Below, piece after piece: positions 8,438-16,549 of a stretch of DNA of 59,345 nt (positions within the stretch are counted from its first letter, which is position 1; every line of letters starts with the position of its first letter). A program made the translations under genes and the position numbers. This DNA comes from an uncultured Bacilli bacterium (GTDB lineage: Bacteria; Bacillota_I; Bacilli_A; RF39; UBA660): positions 1-59,345 of the forward strand of contig CALVIP010000005.1 in the NCBI GenBank assembly GCA_944331715.1, written 5' to 3'. The notes below the pieces were generated by a model that saw only the letters and a list, made by a program, of their open reading frames with translations, searched no databases and had not been told where the DNA came from.

Positions 8438-9844
8438 TATTTCTTCAATCTTCATTAAGTTAGTAATTCTCTTAGTTTCTGTATTAGGGAAACCTCCAGT
8501 AATTACGATTAAATCTCCTTCATTAAGTTCCATAAACTCTTTAGCTTTCTCTACACTTTGTGTTAATACTTCATCAGTTGTATCTAAGAATGGTAAAGTA
8601 TCTGCATAAACACCCCAGTTTAAAGCTAAACGTCTACCAGTTTTCTCATCAGTACATAAAGCAAGTATTGGTGCATCTGGTTTTAAATTACTAATTACTC
8701 TTGCAGTTCTACCACTGATAGTAGCAGCACAGATTAATTTAGCACCAAGTGCATCTGTACTAAGTACAACATTAGAAGCAATAGATTTAGTAATGTTATC
8801 TAAGCTTTCGATATCAAAAGCATAATCAAAACTTGCATATTTTTCAGTAGTTTCACAAATATGAGCCATAGCAGCAACTGTTTCAATTGGATGTTTTCCT
8901 ACAGTAGTTTCACCACTTAACATAACAGCATCTGTACCGTCTAATACTGCATTAGCAATATCACTAGTTTCTGCTCTTTTTGGACGAATATTATCCATCA
9001 TTGTCTCAAGCATTTCAGTAGCAACAATAGATATTTTTCCAAGTCTTCTACAAGTATTGATCATTTGTTTTTGATAGATTGGAACCATCTCACTAGGTAC
9101 TTCGGTACCAAGGTCACCACGTGCTACCATAACACCATCACTAACACTTAAAATATCTTCTAAGTTTTCAATACCTAAAGCACTCTCAATCTTACAAATA
9201 ATTTGTAAGTCTTCTCTATTATGTTCTTTTAAGATTTCTTTAACTTCTAATACATCTTCTTTAGTAGAAACAAAAGATAGTGCAAGGAATTCTCCTCCAT
9301 GTTCACAAGCATAGATAATATCTTCACGATCTACATCACTAACATATGGGATATTAAGTTTAATACCAGGAACACTCATACTCTTACGGTTTCCTAATAC
9401 ACCACCATCAATAATCTTACAAGTAACTCTATCTTCATACTTAGCGATAACTTCAAGTTTCATCTTAGCATTCTCTAATAAGATAATATCACCAACATTA
9501 AGAGAATCAATAGCACTAGGATGATTAACAGAAAATCTTTCTTTAGTACCTGTAACAGTCTCTTTAACTATATCAATAGTTTCACCTGGAACAAGTTCAA
9601 TAGAATCATTTTCCATAATTCCACATCTAAATTCAGGACCTTTAGTATCCCAAAGAATAGCAACATTCATACCAGTTTTTTTTCTAACTTCACGAACTGA
9701 GGCACATGCTTTCTCTCTTTCTTCTATAGTAGCATGAGAAAAGTTAATTCTTGCTACATTCATTCCTGCTCTAACCATTTTTTCCATTACATCAGGTTCA
9801 TTACTAGCAGGACCTATACTACAAACAATCTTTGTCTTTTTCAT
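8435..9844 (-). CDS. pyk: Pyruvate kinase
   Basis: Converts phosphoenolpyruvate and ADP to pyruvate and ATP, the last step of glycolysis. 469 aa, the short form without the extra C-terminal domain of Bacillus PykA. Seen: TKIVCSIGPAS, NVARINFSHA, DTKGPEFR, ICKIESALGIENLE (catalytic Lys), MVARGDLGTEVP, and ATEMLETMMDNIRPKRAE. The C-terminal regulatory domain is intact (ATISGRTARVISNLKP). Monocistronic, with its own promoter at about 9880. Confidence 0.97.
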   Translation of the reverse strand: MKKTKIVCSIGPASNEPDVMEKMVRAGMNVARINFSHATIEEREKACASVREVRKKTGMNVAILWDTKGPEFRCGIMENDSIELVPGETIDIVKETVTGTKERFSVNHPSAIDSLNVGDIILLENAKMKLEVIAKYEDRVTCKIIDGGVLGNRKSMSVPGIKLNIPYVSDVDREDIIYACEHGGEFLALSFVSTKEDVLEVKEILKEHNREDLQIICKIESALGIENLEDILSVSDGVMVARGDLGTEVPSEMVPIYQKQMINTCRRLGKISIVATEMLETMMDNIRPKRAETSDIANAVLDGTDAVMLSGETTVGKHPIETVAAMAHICETTEKYASFDYAFDIESLDNITKSIASNVVLSTDALGAKLICAATISGRTARVISNLKPDAPILALCTDEKTGRRLALNWGVYADTLPFLDTTDEVLTQSVEKAKEFMELNEGDLIVITGGFPNTETKRITNLMKIEEI

Positions 9845-9877
9845 TATTTACTTCACTCCTTCTAATCAAGCTATATA

Positions 9878-9943
9878 ATTATAGCATAGTTTGATTAAAA
9901 TTAAAAGAGTCTTTTTCTTAAATTATATTACGAAAATTCGTAA
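9878..9943 (-). promoter_or_regulatory. pyk promoter and upstream 16-bp palindrome
   Basis: Minus-strand TATAAT at 9878-9883 with a weak TTTTAA -35. Upstream, TTACGAAAATTCGTAA (9928-9943) is a perfect palindrome, a likely operator. It is loosely like a Rex-type dyad but has no CAA/TTG ends, so no regulator is assigned. Confidence 0.5.
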
Positions 9944-9963
9944 CTAATTTATTACATTTTTTC

Positions 9964-9992
9964 TTGCTATAGAGAAATTAATATGATACTAT
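9964..9992 (+). promoter_or_regulatory. Promoter of type I toxin mRNA (locus 1)
   Basis: TTGCTA (9964-9969), 17-base spacer ending TATGA, TACTAT (9987-9992). The start of transcription is predicted near 9999. The same spacer end and -10 occur in the antitoxin promoter on the other strand. Confidence 0.55.
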
Positions 9993-10027
9993 TTATATAG
10001 AGAACATTTAATAGGATTAAACAGTGG

Positions 10028-10049
10028 TTAGCCTCAGAAAGGAGGCTAA
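10028..10049 (+). promoter_or_regulatory. Hairpin sequestering the toxin Shine-Dalgarno
   Basis: TTAGCCTC (10028-10035) pairs perfectly with GAGGCTAA (10042-10049), burying the GGAGG (10041-10045) that serves ATG 10053. This is a hallmark of type I toxin mRNAs, which stay untranslated until refolded. Confidence 0.7.
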
Positions 10050-10052
10050 TAT

Positions 10053-10145
10053 ATGAAAAAGAAAGATTGCTTAATTTCTTCCTTAATCATCATATTATTT
10101 CTTCAAAATCTCATATTTTTATTCATGATACTTGCTTTAATATAG
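10053..10145 (+). CDS. Predicted type I toxin peptide, 30 aa, hydrophobic
   Basis: MKKKD start, then an almost wholly hydrophobic stretch rich in Leu, Ile and Phe up to the stop; predicted to insert in the membrane. GGAGG lies 7 bases upstream but is locked in a hairpin. The ORF is followed at once by a bidirectional terminator, with a convergent small RNA on the other strand driven by a perfect TTGACA promoter. This is the architecture of Fst/Ldr-like type I toxin-antitoxin loci. The peptide is too short for sequence-based family assignment. A second peptide with the same KKD-plus-hydrophobic pattern is at 22790-22858. Confidence 0.6.
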   Translation: MKKKDCLISSLIIILFLQNLIFLFMILALI

Positions 10146-10147
10146 AA

Positions 10148-10266
10148 GAAACCACCTAGCTCAGCAATGATTTAGGTGGTTCTTAACATAATTTTATTAT
10201 TCGAGGCCACTCAACATGCCATTATTAAGTGTTCTCTCTTTTTTATTTTATGTAAATTTCTTTTAC
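10148..10266 (-). ncRNA. Predicted antitoxin small RNA, locus 1
   Basis: Minus-strand promoter TTGACA (10296-10301), 17 bases, TACTAT (10273-10278). The start is near 10266 and the terminator at 10150-10181, giving about 120 nt. Its 5' end forms a hairpin, GTAAAAGAAATTTAC. The RNA holds AGAGAACACTTAATA and AGTGGCCTC, close copies of the 5' part of the toxin mRNA. Its GCCTC could pair in trans with the toxin SD (GAGGC). Function is inferred. Confidence 0.6.
10150..10186. terminator. Bidirectional terminator shared by toxin mRNA and antitoxin RNA
   Basis: AACCACCTA (10150-10158) pairs with TAGGTGGTT (10173-10181). It works for the toxin mRNA on plus and for the small RNA on minus. Confidence 0.7.
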
Positions 10267-10366
10267 ATATTCATAGTATCATACATATTAACTTTTGTCA
10301 AAAAAATATTAGTAGAGATGATGACATTAGTTTTAAAAAAATGTATAATTAAGTGGGAGGATATAT

Positions 10367-11683
10367 ATGAAAGATATAGATTACAAACAAATTCAAAAAT
10401 TTTATAATGAATACAATAATGATAAAAATAACAAAATAGTTGAAAATGCTATGAAAAAAATAGGCATGGAAAGTTTTTGCTTAAATACTGATATTATTAA
10501 TAGAACTCCAAATGTTTTTAATATAGAATTGCCTAATACTAAAATATATGACCAAGAAGATTCTTGGCTATGTTGGCTTTATGCAGGAATAAATTTTATT
10601 GAAAGCAATATTGCTAATAATCTTAACATTTTACCTACAGATATAAATTTATCAGTAAATTATCTTTCTTTTTTTGATAAACTAGAAAAAGCTAATACTT
10701 TTTATAACAGAATAATTGAAAAAGATAATTTCGATTTAAAAACTGAAGTAAATAAATATTATATAGAGGATGCATTTTATGAAGGAGGACGTTTTACATT
10801 CTTCAAAGAGCTAGTTAATAAGTATGGTCTAGTTCCAGAAGATGTGATGCCTAAAACATTTGATAGTAAAAACTCTGAACAGCTAAGAAGACTTTATAAT
10901 GAAAAAGTAAAGAAAGATATGTTTAAATTACTAAAATTAAAAGAGAATAACACTTCAAAGGATAAACTTTATCTAAAAAAAGAAGAAATGTTAAACGAAA
11001 ATTATAACCTCTTATCTAAATGCTTAGGCTCTATTCATCTATCTTTCACATATGAATATAAAGATAAAGATGGAAAACTAATTAAATTAGAAAATATAAC
11101 TCCTATAGAATTTAAAAATAAATATTTATCTATCAACTTAGATGATTATGTAAGTATTGCCAATGTTCCTATGTATAATACTGAATATAGTAAACTTTAT
11201 AGAAAAGAATATAATGAAAATATAGATGGCGAATATGTTGAATTTATTAATAAACCTATCGAAATACTAAAGGATTTAGCAGTTAGACAATTAAAAGATG
11301 GTATGCCAGTTTATTTTGCCTGTAATATTGATAAAATGAGAGATAGAAAATCAGGTATATTAGATTCTAATTTATATAATTATAAAGAGGTATTTAATAT
11401 AGATTTATTAACTAAAGAAGAAGCTTTAAATAGCTTTGATATTTACTATCAACATTTAATGGTTATAACAGGAGTTCATATTGAGGATAATAAAACTATT
11501 AGATGGAAAGTTGAAAATAGTTATGGAGATAAATTATATAAAGATGGTTATTATATAATGAATGATAATTTCTTTAATGATTTTGTTCTTATGGTAATAA
11601 TTAATAAGAAATATTTAAGTAAGGAAGACCTAGAATTATTTAATACAAAGCCAACGATAATAGACAGATATAATCCATTTTAA
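10367..11683 (+). CDS. PepC/bleomycin-hydrolase-like C1 cysteine peptidase
   Basis: 438 aa, cytoplasmic (no signal peptide), usual PepC length. Papain-type active site appears complete: Q63 and C69 in YDQEDSWLCWLYAG, H363 in YQHLMVITGVH, N384 in WKVENSYGD. Other family marks are LSVNYLSFFDKLEKAN and GGRFTFFKELVNKYGLVPEDVMP. The usual SSGRCW around the Cys is changed to DSWLCW, so the specificity may differ from aminopeptidase C. It is flanked by two antitoxin-like small RNA units in direct repeat. A paralogue with a Cys-to-Ser change is at 19406-20713. Confidence 0.85.
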   Translation: MKDIDYKQIQKFYNEYNNDKNNKIVENAMKKIGMESFCLNTDIINRTPNVFNIELPNTKIYDQEDSWLCWLYAGINFIESNIANNLNILPTDINLSVNYLSFFDKLEKANTFYNRIIEKDNFDLKTEVNKYYIEDAFYEGGRFTFFKELVNKYGLVPEDVMPKTFDSKNSEQLRRLYNEKVKKDMFKLLKLKENNTSKDKLYLKKEEMLNENYNLLSKCLGSIHLSFTYEYKDKDGKLIKLENITPIEFKNKYLSINLDDYVSIANVPMYNTEYSKLYRKEYNENIDGEYVEFINKPIEILKDLAVRQLKDGMPVYFACNIDKMRDRKSGILDSNLYNYKEVFNIDLLTKEEALNSFDIYYQHLMVITGVHIEDNKTIRWKVENSYGDKLYKDGYYIMNDNFFNDFVLMVIINKKYLSKEDLELFNTKPTIIDRYNPF

Positions 11684-11718
11684 AAGACTTATGATTTTTT
11701 TATCCATAAGTCTTTTAT
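11682..11718 (+). terminator. Terminator of the PepC-like gene
   Basis: AAAAGACTTATG (11682-11693) pairs perfectly with CATAAGTCTTTT (11705-11716). 12-bp stem. Confidence 0.85.
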
Positions 11719-11731
11719 TTCTAGCAATATA

Positions 11732-11851
11732 AAACAAAAGCCACCTAAATCACAACTGTTGAATTAGGTGCGTACCCTTTTACAGGAGAAACACTTAACA
11801 CAAGCGACATTAAATGTTCTCTTTTTTTTATTGTATGTAAATTTCTTTTAC
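11732..11851 (-). ncRNA. Orphan antitoxin-like small RNA
   Basis: Promoter TTGACA (11881-11886), 17 bases ending TATGA, TACCAT (11858-11863). The transcript opens with the same GTAAAAGAAATTTAC hairpin as locus 1, then AGAGAACATTTAATG. It ends in the terminator CACCTAA (11742-11748)/TTAGGTG (11764-11770). The stretch from promoter to hairpin is nearly identical to 10249-10301. No toxin-like ORF faces it: the PepC-like gene's terminator is directly upstream. It looks like an antitoxin unit that lost or never had a toxin. Confidence 0.5.
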
Positions 11852-11890
11852 ATATTCATGGTATCATAAATATATATTTTTGTCAAAAAA

Positions 11891-12709
11891 TTATTTTTGG
11901 CACTTAGGACAAAAGTATGTTCCCCTTCCTCCTACTTTAGTAACAATAAGTTTCTTTCCACAGTCTGGACAAATACCATCTTTCTTACCATGAACAGATA
12001 ATTCATTTTGAAATAAGCCATGTACACCTTCTGCTGATGTAAAGCTCTTAATAGTAGTACCTCCCATAGTAACAGCTTTATCTAATATTATTTTTGTATT
12101 TTTAATAATAGCATTCGCTTCCTCCATATTAATACTATCTGCTTTCCTTAAAGGGTTAATATGAGATGCAAATAGGATTTCATCATCATAAATATTACCA
12201 ATACCTGTAATAATTGACTGATCAAGTAAAGCTGTTTTAATAGGCACTTTCTTTTTTCTTAAAGCTTCTAATAAATAACTAGGAGTTAGGCTTTTATCAT
12301 AATACTCTAATCCTAAATCAGAAAGTGGTTTTAAATTATAAATTTGTTCTTTTGGTAAACATGCCATTTTTCCAAATTTTCTAACATCATTAAATCTCAT
12401 ATCAGTATTATCAGTAAAAGTAATAATAACGTGTTCATGCTTTTCTTTAACTACACTAGGATCTCTAAAGAAAAACTTTCCTTCCATTCTTAAATGACAT
12501 ATCAAAGCCTTAGTTGTAAGAAAGATAACTATCCATTTACCTCTTGTTGTAATAGATTCTATCCTCTCACCCACTAAATTTTTTTTAAATTCATCTTTAT
12601 CACCAATAATTATATTATCCCAGTATACATCTACTTTCTTAATAGTTTTACCTATAATAATCTTTTCTAGTGTCTTACTTACTGTAATTACTTCTGGTTT
12701 TTCGGGCAT
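11891..12709 (-). CDS. mutM: Formamidopyrimidine-DNA glycosylase
   Basis: Removes 8-oxoguanine and formamidopyrimidines and nicks the strand by beta,delta-elimination. 272 aa. Start set at ATG 12709 so the mature N-terminus is PEKPEV with catalytic Pro2 and Glu3; AAGGAAG lies 8 bases upstream. Seen: the catalytic Lys in MEGKFFFRD, KKVPIKTALLDQSIITGIGNIYDDE (H2TH), and a C-terminal zinc finger (CPDCGKK ... YFCPKCQ). Downstream of polA, the standard Bacilli order, with a formyltransferase-like gene between. Confidence 0.96.
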   Translation of the reverse strand: MPEKPEVITVSKTLEKIIIGKTIKKVDVYWDNIIIGDKDEFKKNLVGERIESITTRGKWIVIFLTTKALICHLRMEGKFFFRDPSVVKEKHEHVIITFTDNTDMRFNDVRKFGKMACLPKEQIYNLKPLSDLGLEYYDKSLTPSYLLEALRKKKVPIKTALLDQSIITGIGNIYDDEILFASHINPLRKADSINMEEANAIIKNTKIILDKAVTMGGTTIKSFTSAEGVHGLFQNELSVHGKKDGICPDCGKKLIVTKVGGRGTYFCPKCQK

Positions 12710-12730
12710 ATATAACACTTCCTTTACTTC

Positions 12731-13567
12731 TTAATCATTATCTTCTTCATAATATCTAATACAGACAAAACCATCAAGCGCCGCCATTAGCACTTCTTTA
12801 TTAGTAATATGTACAATTGTATTTGGTTTATATTTATGTTCTTCTTTCCAACAAGTCGCATCATGTACTAAAAAGTTTTTACCTAAAAAACTAGTACAGG
12901 AATCAAACTTACCAAAAGCTCTTATTATTCTATCAATATCATCTACTTTCATAAAACCATTAAATGTCATATCTTCATCTGTTGGATAAGGATAATATTC
13001 TCCTTCTTCTTGTTCTTTAGCATTATCATAATAATAATTAAAATTACTAATTACTTCAATTATAAGTTTTTTAGCAAGTACTTGACTTCTACAAGATAGT
13101 GTCTCTAAATCTTCATTATCTAATACCTTAAACTTTTCTTGTAAAAGTATTGGTCCTTTATCCATATCATCAGTTAATCTATGAATAGTAACTCCACTAT
13201 ATTTTTCTTTATTTAAAATTATCCAAAGTAAAGGCCATGGACCTCTTCCTTTAGGTAAAAGTGTAGGATGGATATTAATTCCTTTAAAATTAGGATGGTT
13301 AATAATTGGTATTTTATAAATATAACCTGCTGTAATTATTACATCAACTTTATCTTCTGAAAACAATCTAAATAGTTCTTCTTCACTTGGTTTATCATAA
13401 AAAATAGGTATGCTGTTTTTATTTGCAATAGATTTTATTTTATTATTAAAGTTATATTTATTATCAGTTTCAAAAGTAAATATCTTTACAATGGTATTGT
13501 TCTTATCTTTAACTAATTCTTCTAAACAACCATAGAAGAAATCATAACCACAATATACTATTCTCAT
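12731..13567 (-). CDS. Fmt-like formyltransferase family protein
   Basis: 278 aa with the N10-formyltetrahydrofolate transferase fold (about residues 1-185). The catalytic set is present: Asn and His in GINIHPTLLPKGRG and Asp in DDMDKGPILL. The loop is HPTLLPKGRGPWP rather than the SLLPKYRGAAP of methionyl-tRNA formyltransferase, and the C-terminal tRNA-binding barrel is short and divergent. A sugar or other amine acceptor is therefore possible. It lies 6 bases after polA and 21 before mutM, so probably in that operon. Whether this is the cell's only fmt cannot be told from the window. Confidence 0.65.
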   Translation of the reverse strand: MRIVYCGYDFFYGCLEELVKDKNNTIVKIFTFETDNKYNFNNKIKSIANKNSIPIFYDKPSEEELFRLFSEDKVDVIITAGYIYKIPIINHPNFKGINIHPTLLPKGRGPWPLLWIILNKEKYSGVTIHRLTDDMDKGPILLQEKFKVLDNEDLETLSCRSQVLAKKLIIEVISNFNYYYDNAKEQEEGEYYPYPTDEDMTFNGFMKVDDIDRIIRAFGKFDSCTSFLGKNFLVHDATCWKEEHKYKPNTIVHITNKEVLMAALDGFVCIRYYEEDND

Positions 13568-13573
13568 AATTAC

Positions 13574-16204
13574 CTACTTAGCTTCATACCAGTCATTACC
13601 TGTTTCAATATCTACTTTTAAAGGAACATCTAACTTAATAACATTTTCCATCTTATCTCTTACTAACTCTTTAACTTCATCTAACTCATCTTTATAAACA
13701 TTTAAAACAAGTTCATCGTGTACTTGAATAAGTATTTTACTCTTTAAATTTCTTTTAGTCATCTCACTATATAAGTCTACCATCGCTTTTTTAAGGATGT
13801 CGGCAGCACTTCCTTGAATAGGAGTATTAAGAGCCATTCTCTCTCCTCCACTTCTTACCATATAGTTACTACTCTTTAACTCATCAATAACTCTTCTTCT
13901 ATTCATAATAGTAGTAACATAACCATTCTTATAAGCTTCTCTTTTTTCTTTATCCATATATTCACTAATACCTGGATAAGTCTCTAAGTAATTATCCATA
14001 AACTTCTTAGCACTACCTACATCTATTTTTAAATCTTCTGATAGACCAAAACTACTAATACCATATAAAATACCAAAATTAACGGCTTTAGCAGTTCTTC
14101 TCATGGATTTATCTACATCTTTAATATCTACTTTAAAAATATCACTAGCAGTCTTAGAATGGATATCTTTATCTTCTTTAAAGGCTTGAATTAAGTTAGT
14201 CGCTTTAGATAGTGATGCAAAGACTCTTAACTCTATTTGTGAATAATCAGAACTCATAATAATAGAGTTATCTTCAGGTATAAAAGCTTTTCTAATTAAT
14301 CTCGAATAATCACTTCTAATAGGGATATTTTGTAAATTAGGTTCAGTTGATGAAAGTCTACCTGTCCTAGTTAAGCACTGATTAAATATAGTATGAACCT
14401 TACCATCTTCTTTTATTTTATCTAAAAGTCCAACTACATAATTAGCATATAACTTAGTAAGCATTCTATATTCTAATACTTTATTTACTATAGGATGATA
14501 TGGACTTACTTTATCTAAAATATCTCTACTAGTAGAGTAACTAGTCTCATCTTTTTTTCTCTTTTTAGGATAAGGTAGTTCTAACTTTATAAATAATATT
14601 TCACCTAATTGTTTAGGAGAACTAATATTAAACTCACATCCAGCATCATTATATATGTCTTCTTCCATGTCTTTTATCTTTACTTCTAACTCATCTTTTA
14701 GTTTTAATAAGTAATCTTTATCTACTCTAATACCAGTAAGTTCCATATCGATAAGGACATATGCTAAAGGCATCTCTATTTCACTAAATAATTTAGTCTC
14801 ACCATACTCATCTATTTTAAGTAAGAAATCACTCTTAGTATTATAGATAAAACTACTCTTTAAGTTACACTGTTTAATTGTTTCTTCAAGTTCAACTTTC
14901 TTTCTTCTTTTAAGTGTTCCATAAGTATCTTCAAAGGACTTAATCTCTACCTTTAAATCATTCATTAAAGTAGTAATATCATCATTCATTTTATAGTCTA
15001 ATAGATATGATGCAATCATGGCATCATAGTTGCAGTTATTTAATTTTATACCTAGTTTATTTAATAGAATATAACACTTCTTAACATCATAAGTAGATTT
15101 AGGAGTATCATTTTCAAATAACTCTCTATAGTTAACAACATCTTCTCCTTTTATAAAACAAGTACCACTATCATTTGTAAAACTAACTCCTATAATAACT
15201 GACTCATTATAGTTATAAGCATCCATTTCTATATAAAAGGAATATTCTTTACTACTATCAAAGTCTTTAATATCTATCTCTTTTACTTTTATATTTTTAT
15301 CATCATCATTAGTATCATTTTCTTCTAAATTATTTGAATCTATACTATTAACTTTTTTAAGCAATGATTTAAACTCTAATTCTTCTAGAATTTCTATATA
15401 TTCTTTTCTATTAAATCCTTTGTATTTGCAATCTTCTAAGCTAAATGGAATATCTACATTTCTATATATAGTTGCAAGATCATAACTCATATAAGCATTA
15501 TCTTTATCATTTACTAATTTTTCTTTAGTCTTTGGAGTTAATTCATCTACATGAGCATATAAATTATCTAAAGTCTTATATTTTTCTAATAAATTAATTG
15601 CAGTTTTCTCACCAATTCCTCTAACACCAGGTATATGATCAGACATATCTCCCATTAAAGCTTTAAGATCAATCATATTAATAGGTTCTACTTTGTAAAA
15701 TTCTTTAAATACTTCTCTATTAAATCTAATAGAGCCTTTAGTCTTTAATAATTTAACATCTACTTCATCACTAATTAACTGTAATAAATCTTTATCACTT
15801 GAGATAATTGTAGCGATAAATTCATCTTCTTCATCTACTCTTTTTGCAAGAGTACCAATTATATCATCCGCTTCATAATTATCTATTTCAAAATGTTTAA
15901 TACCTAAAGCATCAAGAACTTCCTTAGCTTTAGGAAATTGGCTTCTTAAATCATCTGGCATTTCTTTACGACCTGCTTTATATGAATCATATTTATCATG
16001 TCTAAAAGTCTTACCTTTATCGAAAGCTACCATAATATAGCTTGGTTTTTCTTCTTCAATAATTTTATTCATCATATTAATAAAACCATATAAACCATTA
16101 GTAGGGAAACCTTTAGAATTTCTCATAATAACCCCACTATAACTAGTAGCATAGTAACTCCTAAATAAAAGATTATTTCCATCAACTAATATTATTTTTT
16201 TCAT
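13574..16204 (-). CDS. polA: DNA polymerase I
   Basis: Fills gaps in repair and removes RNA primers. 876 aa in three parts: 5'-nuclease (about 1-290, LVDGNNLLFRSYYA, EADDIIGTLA, GVRGIGEKTA); a proofreading-exonuclease fold (about 300-470) in which the acidic catalytic residues are not evident, as in Bacillus PolI; and the polymerase (about 480-876, SSDYSQIELRVFAS, RRTAKAVNFGILYG, QVHDELVL). It starts 55 bases after the SOS-linked small gene and could be co-transcribed with it, though a TACAAT-like element at about 16228 may give it its own promoter. Confidence 0.96.
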   Translation of the reverse strand: MKKIILVDGNNLLFRSYYATSYSGVIMRNSKGFPTNGLYGFINMMNKIIEEEKPSYIMVAFDKGKTFRHDKYDSYKAGRKEMPDDLRSQFPKAKEVLDALGIKHFEIDNYEADDIIGTLAKRVDEEDEFIATIISSDKDLLQLISDEVDVKLLKTKGSIRFNREVFKEFYKVEPINMIDLKALMGDMSDHIPGVRGIGEKTAINLLEKYKTLDNLYAHVDELTPKTKEKLVNDKDNAYMSYDLATIYRNVDIPFSLEDCKYKGFNRKEYIEILEELEFKSLLKKVNSIDSNNLEENDTNDDDKNIKVKEIDIKDFDSSKEYSFYIEMDAYNYNESVIIGVSFTNDSGTCFIKGEDVVNYRELFENDTPKSTYDVKKCYILLNKLGIKLNNCNYDAMIASYLLDYKMNDDITTLMNDLKVEIKSFEDTYGTLKRRKKVELEETIKQCNLKSSFIYNTKSDFLLKIDEYGETKLFSEIEMPLAYVLIDMELTGIRVDKDYLLKLKDELEVKIKDMEEDIYNDAGCEFNISSPKQLGEILFIKLELPYPKKRKKDETSYSTSRDILDKVSPYHPIVNKVLEYRMLTKLYANYVVGLLDKIKEDGKVHTIFNQCLTRTGRLSSTEPNLQNIPIRSDYSRLIRKAFIPEDNSIIMSSDYSQIELRVFASLSKATNLIQAFKEDKDIHSKTASDIFKVDIKDVDKSMRRTAKAVNFGILYGISSFGLSEDLKIDVGSAKKFMDNYLETYPGISEYMDKEKREAYKNGYVTTIMNRRRVIDELKSSNYMVRSGGERMALNTPIQGSAADILKKAMVDLYSEMTKRNLKSKILIQVHDELVLNVYKDELDEVKELVRDKMENVIKLDVPLKVDIETGNDWYEAK

Positions 16205-16258
16205 ATCTAACCACTCTTTCTTTATTTATTGTACCACACTACTAGGGAGTTTTTAAAA

Positions 16259-16417
16259 TTATTTTAAAGATAAAGCAACTGTAGTGTTGATTATTTCCTC
16301 TTCACTACTCTCTAACTCGTTAACTCGATCACACATAAATAAAGTAAGAACAACAGCCATCATATAGATTAGGCTAACTCCAATAGCAGTTTTTAAAATA
16401 TTTTTTAAATTTAACAT
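16259..16417 (-). CDS. 52-aa membrane protein divergent from lexA, candidate SOS division inhibitor
   Basis: AGAAGGAGTGATAG precedes ATG 16417. The peptide has a short basic N-terminus (MLNLKNILK), one TM segment (about 11-29, IGVSLIYMMAVVLTLFMC) and an acidic outside tail rich in Glu and Ser. Its promoter (TTGACA, 17 bases, TAAAAT) carries an SOS-box-like sequence inside the spacer. Bacillus YneA and Staphylococcus SosA are small membrane division inhibitors encoded next to and divergent from lexA. This gene has the same position, topology and regulation but is much shorter, and sequence kinship is not visible. Too short for most gene callers. Confidence 0.68.
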   Translation of the reverse strand: MLNLKNILKTAIGVSLIYMMAVVLTLFMCDRVNELESSEEEIINTTVALSLK

Positions 16418-16443
16418 ATCTATCACTCCTTCTTTCTGATATC

Positions 16444-16520
16444 ATTTTATATCGAACAGTTGTTTATGTCAATATATTTTCGAAGATTTGTTTGACATTT
16501 TACAGTCTATATGCTAAACT
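16444..16520. promoter_or_regulatory. Divergent SOS control region with two LexA-box-like sites
   Basis: Box 1, CGAACAGTTGTTTA (16453-16466), lies in the 17-base spacer of the minus promoter (-35 TTGACA at 16467-16472, -10 TAAAAT at 16444-16449). Box 2, CGAAGATTTGTTTG (16481-16494), overlaps the lexA -35 (TTGACA 16492-16497; -10 TAAACT 16515-16520). Each matches the Gram-positive consensus CGAAC-N4-GTTCG at 8 of its 10 defined bases. LexA bound here would shut both promoters. Confidence 0.72.
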
Positions 16521-16549
16521 AGATACAAATAAAGGAGGAAGTGTGTCAA

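Noticed and set aside
10216-10407. 63-aa ORF on plus before the PepC-like gene
   Set aside because: It runs antisense through the predicted antitoxin RNA and its promoter and has no SD; composition is that of chance AT-rich sequence.
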